In this document: one piece after another, positions 25,538 through 34,241 of the stretch
Layout: each line of letters starts with the position of its first letter
Numbering within the stretch: the first letter of the stretch is position 1
Source of the DNA: Nocardia goodfellowii
GTDB lineage: Bacteria > Actinomycetota > Actinomycetes > Mycobacteriales > Mycobacteriaceae
Direction: 5' to 3'
NCBI RefSeq assembly: GCF_017875645.1
Contig: NZ_JAGGMR010000001.1
Coordinates: 6,944,001-7,008,000 of the forward strand
DNA: 64,000 bases
Translations under genes and position numbers: made by a program
Notes under the pieces: model-generated
Database searches by the model: none
Seen by the model: only the letters and a program-made list of their open reading frames with translations
Told to the model about the DNA's origin: nothing

Positions 25538-25650
25538 CGCTTGGGGGCCAAACGCTATGCGCGGCCGAGAACTACGCCAGCTCTTGCACCCCTCGGTCGA
25601 ACCCGCAAACCGTGCGCGACGTGCGGCTCTCCTAAATACTGACTCCTGGG
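25538..25650. repeat. 113-base degenerate direct repeat, right copy
   Basis: Right-hand copy of the repeat at 24111-24223, same orientation and exactly the same length. Between 25323 and 25790 no gene is supported apart from this repeat. Confidence 0.7.
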
Positions 25651-25790
25651 AATCAGGTGGCTTGGAGCTGGAGGCGGCGCGCGGGCTTGGCGGTCAACTA
25701 AATAAGCGGGGGCCCGATGGGTGACCGGCCAGGTACGTCTCGGCCGATCGGATGGTACGTCGAGGAGTTGGTCTCTGCTAGAACGAACCT

Positions 25791-26153
25791 ATGGCCATCG
25801 ACCGTCTTCAGACCATGATCGCCCAGTTCGCCCAGGATCGAGCCTGGCAGGGTTTCCATACACCCAAAAACCTAGTCATGGCGCTAACAGGCGAAGTGGG
25901 TGAACTAGCGGAGCTTTTTCAATGGCTCACAGCGGAGGAGAGTGCCACTATCACCGATAGCCCGGTCGGCCGTGGCCGCGTCGAGGAAGAGATCGCCGAT
26001 GTTTTCATCTACTTGCTACGCCTCGCGGATGTGCTGCAGGTCGATCTCGTCGCCGCTACGGAACACAAGATCCGCGTAAACGCCGAGCGATATCCAGCCG
26101 ACAAGGCTCGTGGCCGAGCGGTGAAGTACTCAGCCCTCGACGAACCCGCTTGA
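25791..26153 (+). CDS. MazG-like nucleotide pyrophosphohydrolase
   Basis: A 120-aa all-helical protein. The metal-binding motifs of the MazG/dCTPase family are present: E35-x-x-E38 in GEVGELAELFQWL and E67-x-x-D70 in EEEIADVFIYLLRLAD. The family hydrolyses (d)NTPs to monophosphates; this short form resembles RS21-C6/phage-type enzymes. The gene lies 147 bases upstream of the DUF2075 helicase gene on the same strand. Small MazG-like proteins are frequent in defence islands, so a role in changing the nucleotide pool with the helicase is plausible but inferred. Confidence 0.85.
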   Translation: MAIDRLQTMIAQFAQDRAWQGFHTPKNLVMALTGEVGELAELFQWLTAEESATITDSPVGRGRVEEEIADVFIYLLRLADVLQVDLVAATEHKIRVNAERYPADKARGRAVKYSALDEPA

Positions 26154-26300
26154 TCGCGCAACGCTTCCGACCTGCCGGCGCCGCAGTTGGCCGGGATGAC
26201 CGGGCGCCGGGATGAGCCCGACTCCGGAACTGCAACCGAAAGGGTAGGTTGATCGCTATCTTCAAGCGTTGCAGGTGATTCCAACAATCTCGGGGGTTGT

Positions 26301-28169
26301 ATGAAGCTTCGGGCATTCCGGACGACCGCTCCGGAAATCTTGGCTTTGGCCCGCCAGAAGAAGCTCGTGGAGGCGGTCGCTGAGGGAGCAGGCAAGAAGG
26401 GCACCGCGGCGGAACAGAGGTCGTGGCAGGCCAGTCTTCCGGCACTCGCCAAGCTCCTCGTCAAGGCAAACCTTCGCGGTGTCACCATGCTGGTCGAGTG
26501 TTCTGTGCCGGGAGCGAACAAGCGTATCGATGTAATTCTCGCGGGCACCGATCCAGCGACGAGCGCCGACCGTTACGTCGTGGTGGAACTCAAGCAATGG
26601 ACCGACGCTCACCTGGGGTGGGACAGCGAGCTGATCGTCTGGACTCTTTTGACGCGAGGGGATCAGCTACATCCCGTCGACCAGGTGCGGGGCTATTGCC
26701 GATACCTCCAGCGCGATGTCGCCGTGCTGCACGAGAGCCCGAATGCTTTGCATGGCGCTGCTTTCCTGCACAACGCCGAGGTGAGTGATGTCGAGCCGCT
26801 GTTTCTGCTGAAGCCTGATCAGTTTGGGCGCCTGTTTACCGGAGACCAAACGGATCAGTTCACCGACTTTCTCCAAGAGCGCCTCGCTCAGGCCTCCGGC
26901 GACGGTGGCGCTGCCACTCGCCTGCTGGAGAGCGAAATCTACCGCAGGAAAACGCTTCTCGGCTTCTCCACTGGCGATCTCGCCACAACCGCAGACACGC
27001 TGGTAGACAACCAGCGGCTCGCCTTCGAGGCGGTGCTGAGCCGTATCAGTCACGCCCACGGAAGCAGGCAGAAGACCGTCGTCCTGGTGAGCGGCGGCCC
27101 AGGCAGCGGTAAGAGCTTGATCGCGCTCTCGCTGCTGGAACGGCTCCGCGCGGACCACCGTAAGGTGCGGTACGCGACGGGATCGGAAGCCATCACCAAG
27201 ACGATGCGCAGAATCTACGGTCGGCAGGATCGCGACCTGGAGGAGCAGATCACGTACTACAAGAACCTCGCCAAGATGAAGGGCGAGTGGTTGGACGTGG
27301 TCATCTGCGATGAAGCGCATCGAATCCGGCGGACCTCCACCGACCGCTGGACCGCGGGCAGCCAACGTAGCAAGCGACCGCAGATCGATGAACTCATCGA
27401 CGCCGCAAAGGTGCCCGTCTTCCTGTTAGACGAGAACCAGGTGGTGCGCCCCGACGAGGTGGGGACGATCGACCATATCCGTGAGCACGCCGCCCGTGCG
27501 GGTTTGCCGGTCTTCCAGATCAACCTCGATGGCCAATTCCGGTGCGGTGGCAGCGCGGCATACGACGAGTGGGTCCTGAACCTCCTCGGTTTGCGCGCGT
27601 TCGGGCCGATGCCGTGGAAGGACGACGGCAAATTCACTGTCCGCGTCGCGCACTTGCCCCAGCAGATGGAGGATTTTCTCCGCGCGAAGATCACACCGGC
27701 TGTCACTGCGCGGATCACTGCGGGCTACTGCTGGGACTGGACACCCGAACCGGACAGCGCCGGGGCGCTCGTCGAGGACATCCAGATCGGCGACTGGTCC
27801 AAGCCGTGGAACAAGTACGACCCTAAGATCGGCAAAGCGCACGAGCCCCCACCGAGTTGGCTGTGGGCTCACGACCCTCGCGGTTTCGACCAAGTCGGTT
27901 GCATCTATACCGCGCAAGGGTTCGAGTTCAATTGGGCCGGAGTCATTCTCGGGCCAGAGATCGGTGTCGAGGACGGGCGCCTGGTGGTGCGGCGGGACGC
28001 CAATAAGGACAAGGCGCTCAAGAGCAAGCGGCTCTTCGACGAAGACTTCGACATTCTGATTCGCAACACCTACAAAGTGCTGTTGACCCGCGGCATGCAG
28101 GGAGTCGTCATCTACGCAGTCGATCCAGCTACCCAAGAATTTATTTCAGGTCTGGTCGAGTCGCTCTGA
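26301..28169 (+). CDS. DUF2075 helicase with N-terminal nuclease-like domain
   Basis: A 622-aa protein. Residues 70-100 hold a PD-(D/E)XK-like core (KRIDVILAG with Asp77; YVVVELKQW with Glu96-x-Lys98). The Walker A motif is GGPGSGKS (265-272), Walker B is VVICDEAHR (333-341), and LDENQVVRPDE follows, typical of the DUF2075 (Schlafen group 3-like) helicase family. The C-terminal lobe contains TAQGFEFNWAGVILG and NTYKVLLTRGMQGVVIY, helicase motifs V/VI-like. It most probably acts on nucleic acid in phage defence. The MazG-like gene directly upstream forms the likely partner. Confidence 0.85.
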   Translation: MKLRAFRTTAPEILALARQKKLVEAVAEGAGKKGTAAEQRSWQASLPALAKLLVKANLRGVTMLVECSVPGANKRIDVILAGTDPATSADRYVVVELKQWTDAHLGWDSELIVWTLLTRGDQLHPVDQVRGYCRYLQRDVAVLHESPNALHGAAFLHNAEVSDVEPLFLLKPDQFGRLFTGDQTDQFTDFLQERLAQASGDGGAATRLLESEIYRRKTLLGFSTGDLATTADTLVDNQRLAFEAVLSRISHAHGSRQKTVVLVSGGPGSGKSLIALSLLERLRADHRKVRYATGSEAITKTMRRIYGRQDRDLEEQITYYKNLAKMKGEWLDVVICDEAHRIRRTSTDRWTAGSQRSKRPQIDELIDAAKVPVFLLDENQVVRPDEVGTIDHIREHAARAGLPVFQINLDGQFRCGGSAAYDEWVLNLLGLRAFGPMPWKDDGKFTVRVAHLPQQMEDFLRAKITPAVTARITAGYCWDWTPEPDSAGALVEDIQIGDWSKPWNKYDPKIGKAHEPPPSWLWAHDPRGFDQVGCIYTAQGFEFNWAGVILGPEIGVEDGRLVVRRDANKDKALKSKRLFDEDFDILIRNTYKVLLTRGMQGVVIYAVDPATQEFISGLVESL

Positions 28170-28403
28170 GAGGAGCAGCCCCAAAGCTCTGGTTTCCGGG
28201 CATCACGGTCTTTCGAGGCTGGAACAGATCGGCCGGATCTCGTGCCGGTGCTGCGGCTTCCAGGCGAATACTGAGCATCCTGCGAGAACCCCTGCCGACC
28301 AACGTTATTGGTTCCGAACAACCGCGGCGCCCTGGAACTCCGCCCTATCCTGATTGAGTCGGGTTGCCCTCGACCCGGCTCTCAGGGGTGGCAGGGGCTC
28401 GAT

Positions 28404-29438
28404 ATGGCGCGGGAATGGTCCTACTGGACGAACAACAAGCTGTTGATCCTCGACGACTACGTCGCTGCCTTCAACAAAGCGTCACAATCCGCCAAAGACC
28501 GGATCTATCTCGATCTGATGGCCGGCCAACCGGAGAACATCGAGCGGCACACCGGCACCCGGATCGACGGATCCCCGCGGCGAGTGCTCTCGGCTGATCC
28601 CGGGTTCACGCGACATGTCTTCTTCGAGCTACCAGGCAACGCCGAAAAGCTGGAGCGAACTCTTCGGAAAGACTTCCCCAACAAGGGCTTCCATGTCATT
28701 GCAGGGGACTGCAACGAGACGATCGACCGTGTCCTCGCCGATCTACAGCCCTTCAACCGCGCGCCGGCCTTCGCTTTCATCGACCAGCAAGCCGCTGAAG
28801 TCGATTGGAGCACAATCGTGAAGATCGCCAATTTCAAAGCACGCACACGCTCGAAGCCGGAGCTGTGGTTGCTGGTCTCTCCGACCTTCGTCGCGCGTGG
28901 AGTGCGTGGTACGAATCGCGACCTGTTTAGACAGCGGGTCACACGGTTCTATGGGAGCGACAAATGGTTGATCATCCAAGCTGCGCGAGAAGGCAACGAG
29001 ATCACGCCAGACCAGTATCGGGACGAGATGACCAACCTGATCCGGTTCCGGCTTGCCCAACATCTGGGTTACCGCTTCACACACCGGATTCCAATGCGGA
29101 TGACGAACCGAACGACCATCTACGACATGGTGTTCGCAACCGATCATCCGGCGGGCGACAGGATCATGCGACACCTCTACGCGAAGGCTGCCGCACGTGA
29201 GCCTCAGATGATGGCGGACGCACGGCGGCTGGCGAAAATCGCGCAGGAGGAAAAGACGGGGCTTCTGACGCTGTTCGAGCCGCCGGTCGTCACCCCCGAC
29301 GCCGCAGGACAGGTCCTGTGGCAGCCTGAGGCCTACTGGTGGCCGTCGAGCCGTGAGTGGTGGGGCCGACGCAGCCGGGTCCTCCAGCAGCCGCCAGGCC
29401 GGGCGCACGGGTTCGACGAGCGTGAGGTCAGGCCGTAA
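28404..29438 (+). CDS. tcmP: Three-Cys-motif partner protein TcmP
   Basis: A 344-aa protein starting MAREWSYWTNNKLLIL; the start follows a G-rich ribosome site and upstream codons look non-coding. Recognised features of TcmP are the N-terminal W-x-x-x-K-L-x-I-L-x-x-Y pattern, YLDLMAGQPEN (a Rossmann-like first strand), FFELPGNAEKLERTL, and AFAFIDQQAAEVDWSTI. The family is named for its usual neighbour, a three-Cys-motif protein, which lies here on the opposite strand at 29428-30171. The biochemical role of the pair is not established. The 3' ends of the two genes overlap by 11 bases. Confidence 0.8.
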   Translation: MAREWSYWTNNKLLILDDYVAAFNKASQSAKDRIYLDLMAGQPENIERHTGTRIDGSPRRVLSADPGFTRHVFFELPGNAEKLERTLRKDFPNKGFHVIAGDCNETIDRVLADLQPFNRAPAFAFIDQQAAEVDWSTIVKIANFKARTRSKPELWLLVSPTFVARGVRGTNRDLFRQRVTRFYGSDKWLIIQAAREGNEITPDQYRDEMTNLIRFRLAQHLGYRFTHRIPMRMTNRTTIYDMVFATDHPAGDRIMRHLYAKAAAREPQMMADARRLAKIAQEEKTGLLTLFEPPVVTPDAAGQVLWQPEAYWWPSSREWWGRRSRVLQQPPGRAHGFDEREVRP

Positions 29439-30171
29439 GCGCCGGCATACCGTCCCACAGACGACCATCGAGCTCGCGACCCATCGCCTTCGGCGTCCGG
29501 CCGCCCCATTGCTTGAAGAAGAACGGCACGCCCGCGTCGTGGCAGCTGTCTCGGATCTCCCGGACCCATTCCGGATCCATCGGCCGATGCGCCGGACCGG
29601 ACTCGCCGCCGGCGATCACCCACCCGATTCCATCGAGATCCAGATCGCCGAGCGCACCCAGCAACGGCTCGCAGGACAAGAACCGCACTGCCGCGGGCAC
29701 TTCCCGCAGATGGTTGACGCGGTCCACTTGATCGGCGCTCTCGACCGAGACACCCATCCAGACGTTATCGGGCCACTCCAGTTGTCCGGCGACCCGCTTC
29801 AGCCGCAACGCGCGTTTGGTCAGCACCTGATAGGTGTGGTGCGGCGTCGCCGCCATCACATCGAAGACGTCCCGGATGAACCCGATGGGGACCTTCGCGT
29901 GGAACAGATCCGACATGCTGTTGACGAACACGACCCGCGGCTGCCGCCAGCGCAACGGAACGTCCAAGGCCGCCGGATGGATCGTCACTCCGAAGCCAGG
30001 ACCGGACGTCCGTGGATCGCCGTCGTTCTGGTACTTCTCGGCCCCCATTGCTTTCAAACGTTTCGACAACGTCATCGCGTAGCAGTGATCGCAGCCAGGT
30101 GACACCCGATCGCATCCGGTCACCGGGTTCCATGTTGCTTCGGTCCATTCGATACTCGATTTATCCGCCAT
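29428..30171 (-). CDS. DUF5131 / phage Gp37-Gp68-like three-Cys-motif protein
   Basis: A 247-aa protein (MADKSSIEWTEATWNP) with GGGAGGT before its ATG. The N-terminal motif CDRVSPGCDHCY (Cys20, Cys27, Cys30) and WTEATWNPVTGC define the Gp37/Gp68 (DUF5131) family, related to radical-SAM proteins by its triple cysteine. Further matches are VFVNSMSDLFH, YQVLTKRA, NVWMGVSVES and FLSCEPLLG. Family members occur in phages and mobile elements and pair with TcmP. Here the pair is convergent, an unusual arrangement, so each has its own promoter. It is the last gene before the element boundary at about 30430. Confidence 0.85.
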   Translation of the reverse strand: MADKSSIEWTEATWNPVTGCDRVSPGCDHCYAMTLSKRLKAMGAEKYQNDGDPRTSGPGFGVTIHPAALDVPLRWRQPRVVFVNSMSDLFHAKVPIGFIRDVFDVMAATPHHTYQVLTKRALRLKRVAGQLEWPDNVWMGVSVESADQVDRVNHLREVPAAVRFLSCEPLLGALGDLDLDGIGWVIAGGESGPAHRPMDPEWVREIRDSCHDAGVPFFFKQWGGRTPKAMGRELDGRLWDGMPALTA

Positions 30172-30373
30172 GGCACCTCCCTCAGATAGTTCCCGACAGT
30201 ACGGCCCGCGCTACGACGCCACGTAGTGAACCGAGCGCGACCAGTCCGCAATCCGTCCGCAGCGCCGCCCACAACCCTCAGCGACATCAACGCCGCAAAC
30301 AGGCGAATCGCCTGGTCAAACACTTCTCCCCCACATCACCAACACAGCCCTGACCTGCACAAACACCGACCGT

Positions 30374-30430
30374 GCGGTCTCAAAAACCGTTATCCGAAAG
30401 GATGTGTGGGTTCGAGTCCCACCATCGGCA
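30374..30430 (+). other. 3' half of tRNA-Leu(CAA): right attachment site of the element
   Basis: This 57-base stretch contains the anticodon loop CTCAAAA (30379-30385, anticodon CAA at 30381-30383), the Leu-type long variable arm with ATCC-GAAA-GGAT (30392-30403), a perfect T arm (GTGGG-TTCGAGT-CCCAC, 30406-30422) and an acceptor 3' strand CATCGGC plus discriminator A. The 5' half (D arm, acceptor 5' strand GCCGATG) is not present upstream. A truncated 3' tRNA end is the standard remnant at the distal junction of an element inserted by a tyrosine or serine integrase. The intact tRNA and integrase should lie left of position 1. Confidence 0.85.
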
Positions 30431-30444
30431 CCCTGTCTCGTGAG

Positions 30445-30473
30445 AGGCTCATGCTCGTGACGAGCATGAGCCT
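30445..30473 (+). terminator. tRNA-type terminator hairpin
   Basis: AGGCTCATGCTCG and its exact complement with a 3-base loop (13-bp stem), followed by TTCTCGT. It lies 15 bases after the tRNA-Leu 3' remnant and is the original terminator of that tRNA gene, left on the chromosomal side. Confidence 0.75.
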
Positions 30474-30612
30474 TTCTCGTCTCCGTGATTTTTCGCGGTT
30501 TGCCGGGTGGTCGGTGTACGCCGGGCTACCGCCAGGTGAATATGTTTCCGCGGGGGTGTGATTCGTGGCCGGAGTGGTTTTGGAACTCGGGCGGGCGATT
30601 TAGCGTGGGCGC

Positions 30613-31230
30613 ATGCACGTCCTGTTCGTCTGTAACGGCAATGTCTGCCGGTCGGTGATCGCCGAGCGCGTGACGCGTGCCGTGGCGGTCGAATACGGGC
30701 TGTCGGGGCTTACCGCGGAAAGCGCGGGCACCCGGGCGCTGGTCGGATTTCCGGTGGAACCACTTGCCGCGCAGGCAATTACGGGGCTGGGCGCGGATCC
30801 GGAGGGGTTTCGGGCACGGAAACTGAAACCGGAAATGATCGATCGGGCGGATCTGGTGCTCGCCATGACCGAGCAGATCCGCGATCACATCGCCGATATG
30901 GGGTTCGGGGTGCGGGCACGGACATTCACACTGCTGGAGGCGCATCGGATCGCGAAAGTGACCGGGGCGCACACCATCGCGGAATTGCACGCCGCGCGCA
31001 ACGATCTGTCGCTGGTGGGCCGGGAGAATATCGCCGACCCGGTCGGATTGTCCGAAACCGCGTATTGCGAAGTGGGCGACCGCATCGCCGAAGCGCTTGT
31101 GCCCCTGCTGGTCGCGCTCGCGCCGCGGGAACGGAGCCGTCCCGCCCAGGACGAACCCGGCCTGGTGGTAGGCCCGGAGACCGGGCCGCCGCCGCGCGCG
31201 AGCTTTCTGGCGGCACAGCGCATCCGGTGA
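30613..31230 (+). CDS. Low-molecular-weight protein tyrosine phosphatase
   Basis: A 205-aa protein. The N-terminus VLFVCNGNVCRS has the phosphate-binding loop C-x5-R (Cys7, Arg13), and IADPVG supplies the late Asp-Pro general-acid loop. The family dephosphorylates phosphotyrosine in bacterial tyrosine kinase circuits or small phosphoesters. The last 40 residues are a Pro/Arg-rich extension beyond the usual 150-160 aa. It is the first core gene after the element boundary, so the insertion lies directly upstream of its promoter region (30474-30612). Confidence 0.85.
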   Translation: MHVLFVCNGNVCRSVIAERVTRAVAVEYGLSGLTAESAGTRALVGFPVEPLAAQAITGLGADPEGFRARKLKPEMIDRADLVLAMTEQIRDHIADMGFGVRARTFTLLEAHRIAKVTGAHTIAELHAARNDLSLVGRENIADPVGLSETAYCEVGDRIAEALVPLLVALAPRERSRPAQDEPGLVVGPETGPPPRASFLAAQRIR

Positions 31231-31358
31231 CATCCGCCCCGAAACACCGGGCGCGCCGGGCGAATCGCCGTCGCCTCTGGGATTCGTCCCGCTCAGGGAT
31301 TACACTCCCGGCGGACACATTTCCGCCGTTGCTGGTTCGGACCCGGACAGGAATCGAC

Positions 31359-31769
31359 ATGCCGAAACGCATTTCGGATGTTTCGCTCCATGTTTATGTG
31401 ACACCGGAAACCCTCGACCGTGTCGTCGAGACGGTCCGTGCGGTCGTCGACGATCACCTCCAAGACCGCGATGTGTTCGCGTGGAGATTCACCCTGCCGG
31501 TCGATTCGGAGGACACGGCGCATATCGACCTGGCGGCCCGGTGGCGGGTAGATCACCCCGATGCCGACCCCGGCGCGCGGCGCACCTACGAAATAGCGCT
31601 CAGCCTCGTCGGCGCACCCCGTGATCTCACCGCACCCGGTCTGGCGGCCCTGGAACGCAGACTCATGCTCGAAACAGCGGGAACGACAACGGATCTGGAA
31701 ATTCCCCGGACGATCCGGACGCAGCGGCGCGACAGTTTCGACTTCGAATTCGAACGCGAATACCTGTAG
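31359..31769 (+). CDS. Unknown protein, probably conserved in Nocardiaceae
   Basis: A 136-aa acidic protein (MPKRISDVSLHVYVTP) with GGACAGGA before the ATG. A strand/helix pattern (VSLHVYV, LDRVVETVRAVVDDHL, FAWRFTLPVDS) suggests a small alpha/beta fold. No catalytic motif is seen. It converges with tesB, separated by a bidirectional hairpin. Confidence 0.55.
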   Translation: MPKRISDVSLHVYVTPETLDRVVETVRAVVDDHLQDRDVFAWRFTLPVDSEDTAHIDLAARWRVDHPDADPGARRTYEIALSLVGAPRDLTAPGLAALERRLMLETAGTTTDLEIPRTIRTQRRDSFDFEFEREYL

Positions 31770-31784
31770 GCGAATCGCACGCCG

Positions 31785-31813
31785 CACTCAGGATGACCGA
31801 GTCACCCTGAGTG
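31785..31813. terminator. Bidirectional hairpin between convergent genes
   Basis: CACTCAGG (31785-31792) pairs with CCTGAGTG (31806-31813), and an inner TGAC/GTCA pair extends the stem with one mismatch. It lies between the stops of the gene ending 31769 and tesB ending 31831. Confidence 0.6.
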
Positions 31814-31830
31814 AAGCGAAGAATTTCCGA

Positions 31831-32733
31831 TCAGCGCGCCGGGAAGTGCCGGATCAGGCCTTCCTGCACGGTCGTCGCGAGCAGTTCACCCGAACGCGAG
31901 TAGAACCGGCCGGTGGCCAGGCCGCGCGAGCCCGCCGCGACCGGCGACTCGGTGCAGTACAGCGCCCAATCGTCGAACCGGAACGGCCGGTGGAACCAGA
32001 TGGAATGGTTCACCGTGGCCGCCACGATCCGATCCAGGCCCCAGGACAGGCCGTGCGTGGTGATGATCGAATCCAGCACCGTGGTGTCCGACGAATAGCC
32101 CAGCGTCGCAACGTGAATCAGCGGATCGTCGGGCAGCTTCCCGTCCGCCTTCATCCACACGCGATTGTGGTTCAGCCGCTCCCCCGTGCCCTTGAGAATC
32201 CAGGCCGGGTCGTTGGTGTAGCGCATATCGATCGGATGCGGCGCCTTGATGAACATCTCCAGCTTGTCCTCCAAGCCTTCGAAGCTCTCCTCCACCCGCG
32301 GCAGCGTCTCCGGATCCGGCACCTGTGGCTGGGCATGGGAATGCTCCAGCCCCTTGCCCCAGTCCTGGAACGCGGCCAGCATGACGAACAACTCCTGCCC
32401 GTCCTGCGTGGCGGTGACGGTGCGGTTGGCGAAGGCGCGGCCGTCGCGATGCCGGTCGACGCGATACTCGATGGGCCGCTTGGTATCGCCGCCGCGCACG
32501 AAATGCGCGTTCACGGCGTGCACCGGGCGGTCACCGACGGTGCGCCCGGCCGCCATGATGGCCTGGGAGACCAGCTGCCCGCCGAAGGTGCGACTCCACA
32601 CCTTGGCCGGATGCTGGCCGACGAAAACGTCCTCGTCGACCTGCTCCAGATCGAGCAGGCCCAGCAGCACATCGAGATCGGACGAGCCGGCAGCGGCCCC
32701 GAGCCCGACGGAACCGCCTAAGGATGTAGCCAA
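31831..32733 (-). CDS. tesB: Acyl-CoA thioesterase II
   Basis: A 300-aa double-hotdog thioesterase. Typical segments are the VWSRTFGGQLVSQAI turn, HAVNAHFVRGGD and TTHGLSWGLDRIV in the second hotdog, with ATVNHSIWFHRPFRFDDW near the end. It hydrolyses medium- and long-chain acyl-CoA to fatty acid and CoA in the cytoplasm. It sits one base downstream of pyk on the same strand, the pykA-tesB1 order of M. tuberculosis, so the two are probably one transcript. Confidence 0.9.
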   Translation of the reverse strand: MATSLGGSVGLGAAAGSSDLDVLLGLLDLEQVDEDVFVGQHPAKVWSRTFGGQLVSQAIMAAGRTVGDRPVHAVNAHFVRGGDTKRPIEYRVDRHRDGRAFANRTVTATQDGQELFVMLAAFQDWGKGLEHSHAQPQVPDPETLPRVEESFEGLEDKLEMFIKAPHPIDMRYTNDPAWILKGTGERLNHNRVWMKADGKLPDDPLIHVATLGYSSDTTVLDSIITTHGLSWGLDRIVAATVNHSIWFHRPFRFDDWALYCTESPVAAGSRGLATGRFYSRSGELLATTVQEGLIRHFPAR

Positions 32734-32734
32734 A

Positions 32735-34153
32735 TCAGTGGTCCTCCTCGCCGATGCGATGCACGTGAATCAGGTTGGTGGACCCGACAGTACCCGGAGG
32801 CGAGCCGGCCACGATGACCACGAGGTCACCTTTCTGATAACGGCCCAGCGAAAGCAGCGCGACATCCACCTGATGAATCATTGCGTCGGTGCTGTCCACC
32901 GTCGGCACGATGAAGGTTTCGGTGCCCCAGGTCAGCGACAACTGGCTGCGCACCTCCGGCAGCGGGGTGAACGCGAGCAGCGGCAGCGGGGTGTGCAGCC
33001 GGGCCAGGCGGCGCACGGTGTCACCGGACTGGGTAAAGGCCACCAGCGCCTTGGCGTTGAGCCGCTCGCCGATATCGCGGGCCGCGTAGGAGATGACGCC
33101 GCGCTTGGTGCGCGGCACGTGGGTCAGCGGCGGCACCCGAGTCGATTCGGCCTCCACCGCGCTCACGATCCGCGCCATGGTGCGCACCGTTTCGATCGGA
33201 TACGCGCCGACCGAGGTCTCACCGGAGAGCATCACCGCGTCCGCGCCGTCGAGCACCGCGTTCGCCACGTCGGAGGCCTCGGCGCGGGTGGGGCGCGAGT
33301 TCTCGATCATCGACTCCAGCATCTGGGTGGCGACAATGACCGGCTTGGCGTTCTCCCGCGCCATCTGGACCGCCCGCTTCTGCACGATCGGCACCTGCTC
33401 CAGCGGCAACTCGACACCGAGATCACCACGCGCGACCATGACGGCGTCGAAGGCCAGCACCACGGCCTCGAGGTTGTCGATGGCCTCCGGCTTCTCCAGC
33501 TTGCCGATGACCGGAACTCGTCTGCCGACCCGGTCCATGATGTCGTGCACCAGTTCGACATCGGACGGGGACCGCACGAACGACAGCGCGATGAAATCGA
33601 CGCCCAGCTCGAGCGCGAACTCCAGATCCTCGATGTCCTTCTCCGACAGCGCCGGCACCGACACGTCCATGCCGGGCAGCGAGACACCCTTGTTGTTGGA
33701 GACCGGGCCGCCCTCGGTGACCCGGCAGACCACGTCGTTGCCCTCGACCGCGGTAACGGTCAAGCCGACCTTGCCGTCGTCGACCAGCAGCCGGTCGCCC
33801 GGCTTGGCGTCGGCGGCCAGCTCCTTGTAGGTCGTGGAGACCCGATCATGGGTGCCCTCGACCTCGTCGACGGTGATGCGCACCGATTCACCGGTCGCCC
33901 ACATCGTCTTGCCCTCTTTGAACCGGCCGAGCCGGATCTTCGGTCCCTGCAGGTCGGCGAGGATGCCGACCGCGCGACCGAGATCGTCGGAGGCCGCACG
34001 TACCTTCTTGTAGTTCTCGGCATGGTCACTGTGCTCACCGTGGCTGAAGTTCAGCCGCGCCACGTCCATACCGCTCTCGACGAGTTCGCGGATCCGTTCC
34101 TCGGTGGCAGTGGCCGGGCCGAGCGTGCACACAATCTTCGTCCGTCGCATCAC
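32735..34153 (-). CDS. pyk: Pyruvate kinase
   Basis: A 472-aa protein, the same length I recall for mycobacterial PykA. Motifs include RRTKIVCTLGPA at the N-terminus, MDVARLNFSHGEH, LADLQGPKIRLG, the catalytic region VIGKLEKPEAIDN and MVARGDLGVELPLEQV, and TQMLESM. It converts phosphoenolpyruvate and ADP to pyruvate and ATP. Its start may be the first or second Met. tesB follows immediately. Confidence 0.95.
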   Translation of the reverse strand: MMRRTKIVCTLGPATATEERIRELVESGMDVARLNFSHGEHSDHAENYKKVRAASDDLGRAVGILADLQGPKIRLGRFKEGKTMWATGESVRITVDEVEGTHDRVSTTYKELAADAKPGDRLLVDDGKVGLTVTAVEGNDVVCRVTEGGPVSNNKGVSLPGMDVSVPALSEKDIEDLEFALELGVDFIALSFVRSPSDVELVHDIMDRVGRRVPVIGKLEKPEAIDNLEAVVLAFDAVMVARGDLGVELPLEQVPIVQKRAVQMARENAKPVIVATQMLESMIENSRPTRAEASDVANAVLDGADAVMLSGETSVGAYPIETVRTMARIVSAVEAESTRVPPLTHVPRTKRGVISYAARDIGERLNAKALVAFTQSGDTVRRLARLHTPLPLLAFTPLPEVRSQLSLTWGTETFIVPTVDSTDAMIHQVDVALLSLGRYQKGDLVVIVAGSPPGTVGSTNLIHVHRIGEEDH

Positions 34154-34241
34154 GTGCTCAGCCTAATCCCGTAGGGGTACCAGGTGATGCCGTGGCCTCG
34201 GTGAAAAGTGCGTGAAAATAATGAACCGCACTTGGGCGAAG

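Noticed and set aside
32246..34174. Plus-strand frame of 642 codons
   Set aside because: It is the antisense shadow of pyk and tesB.
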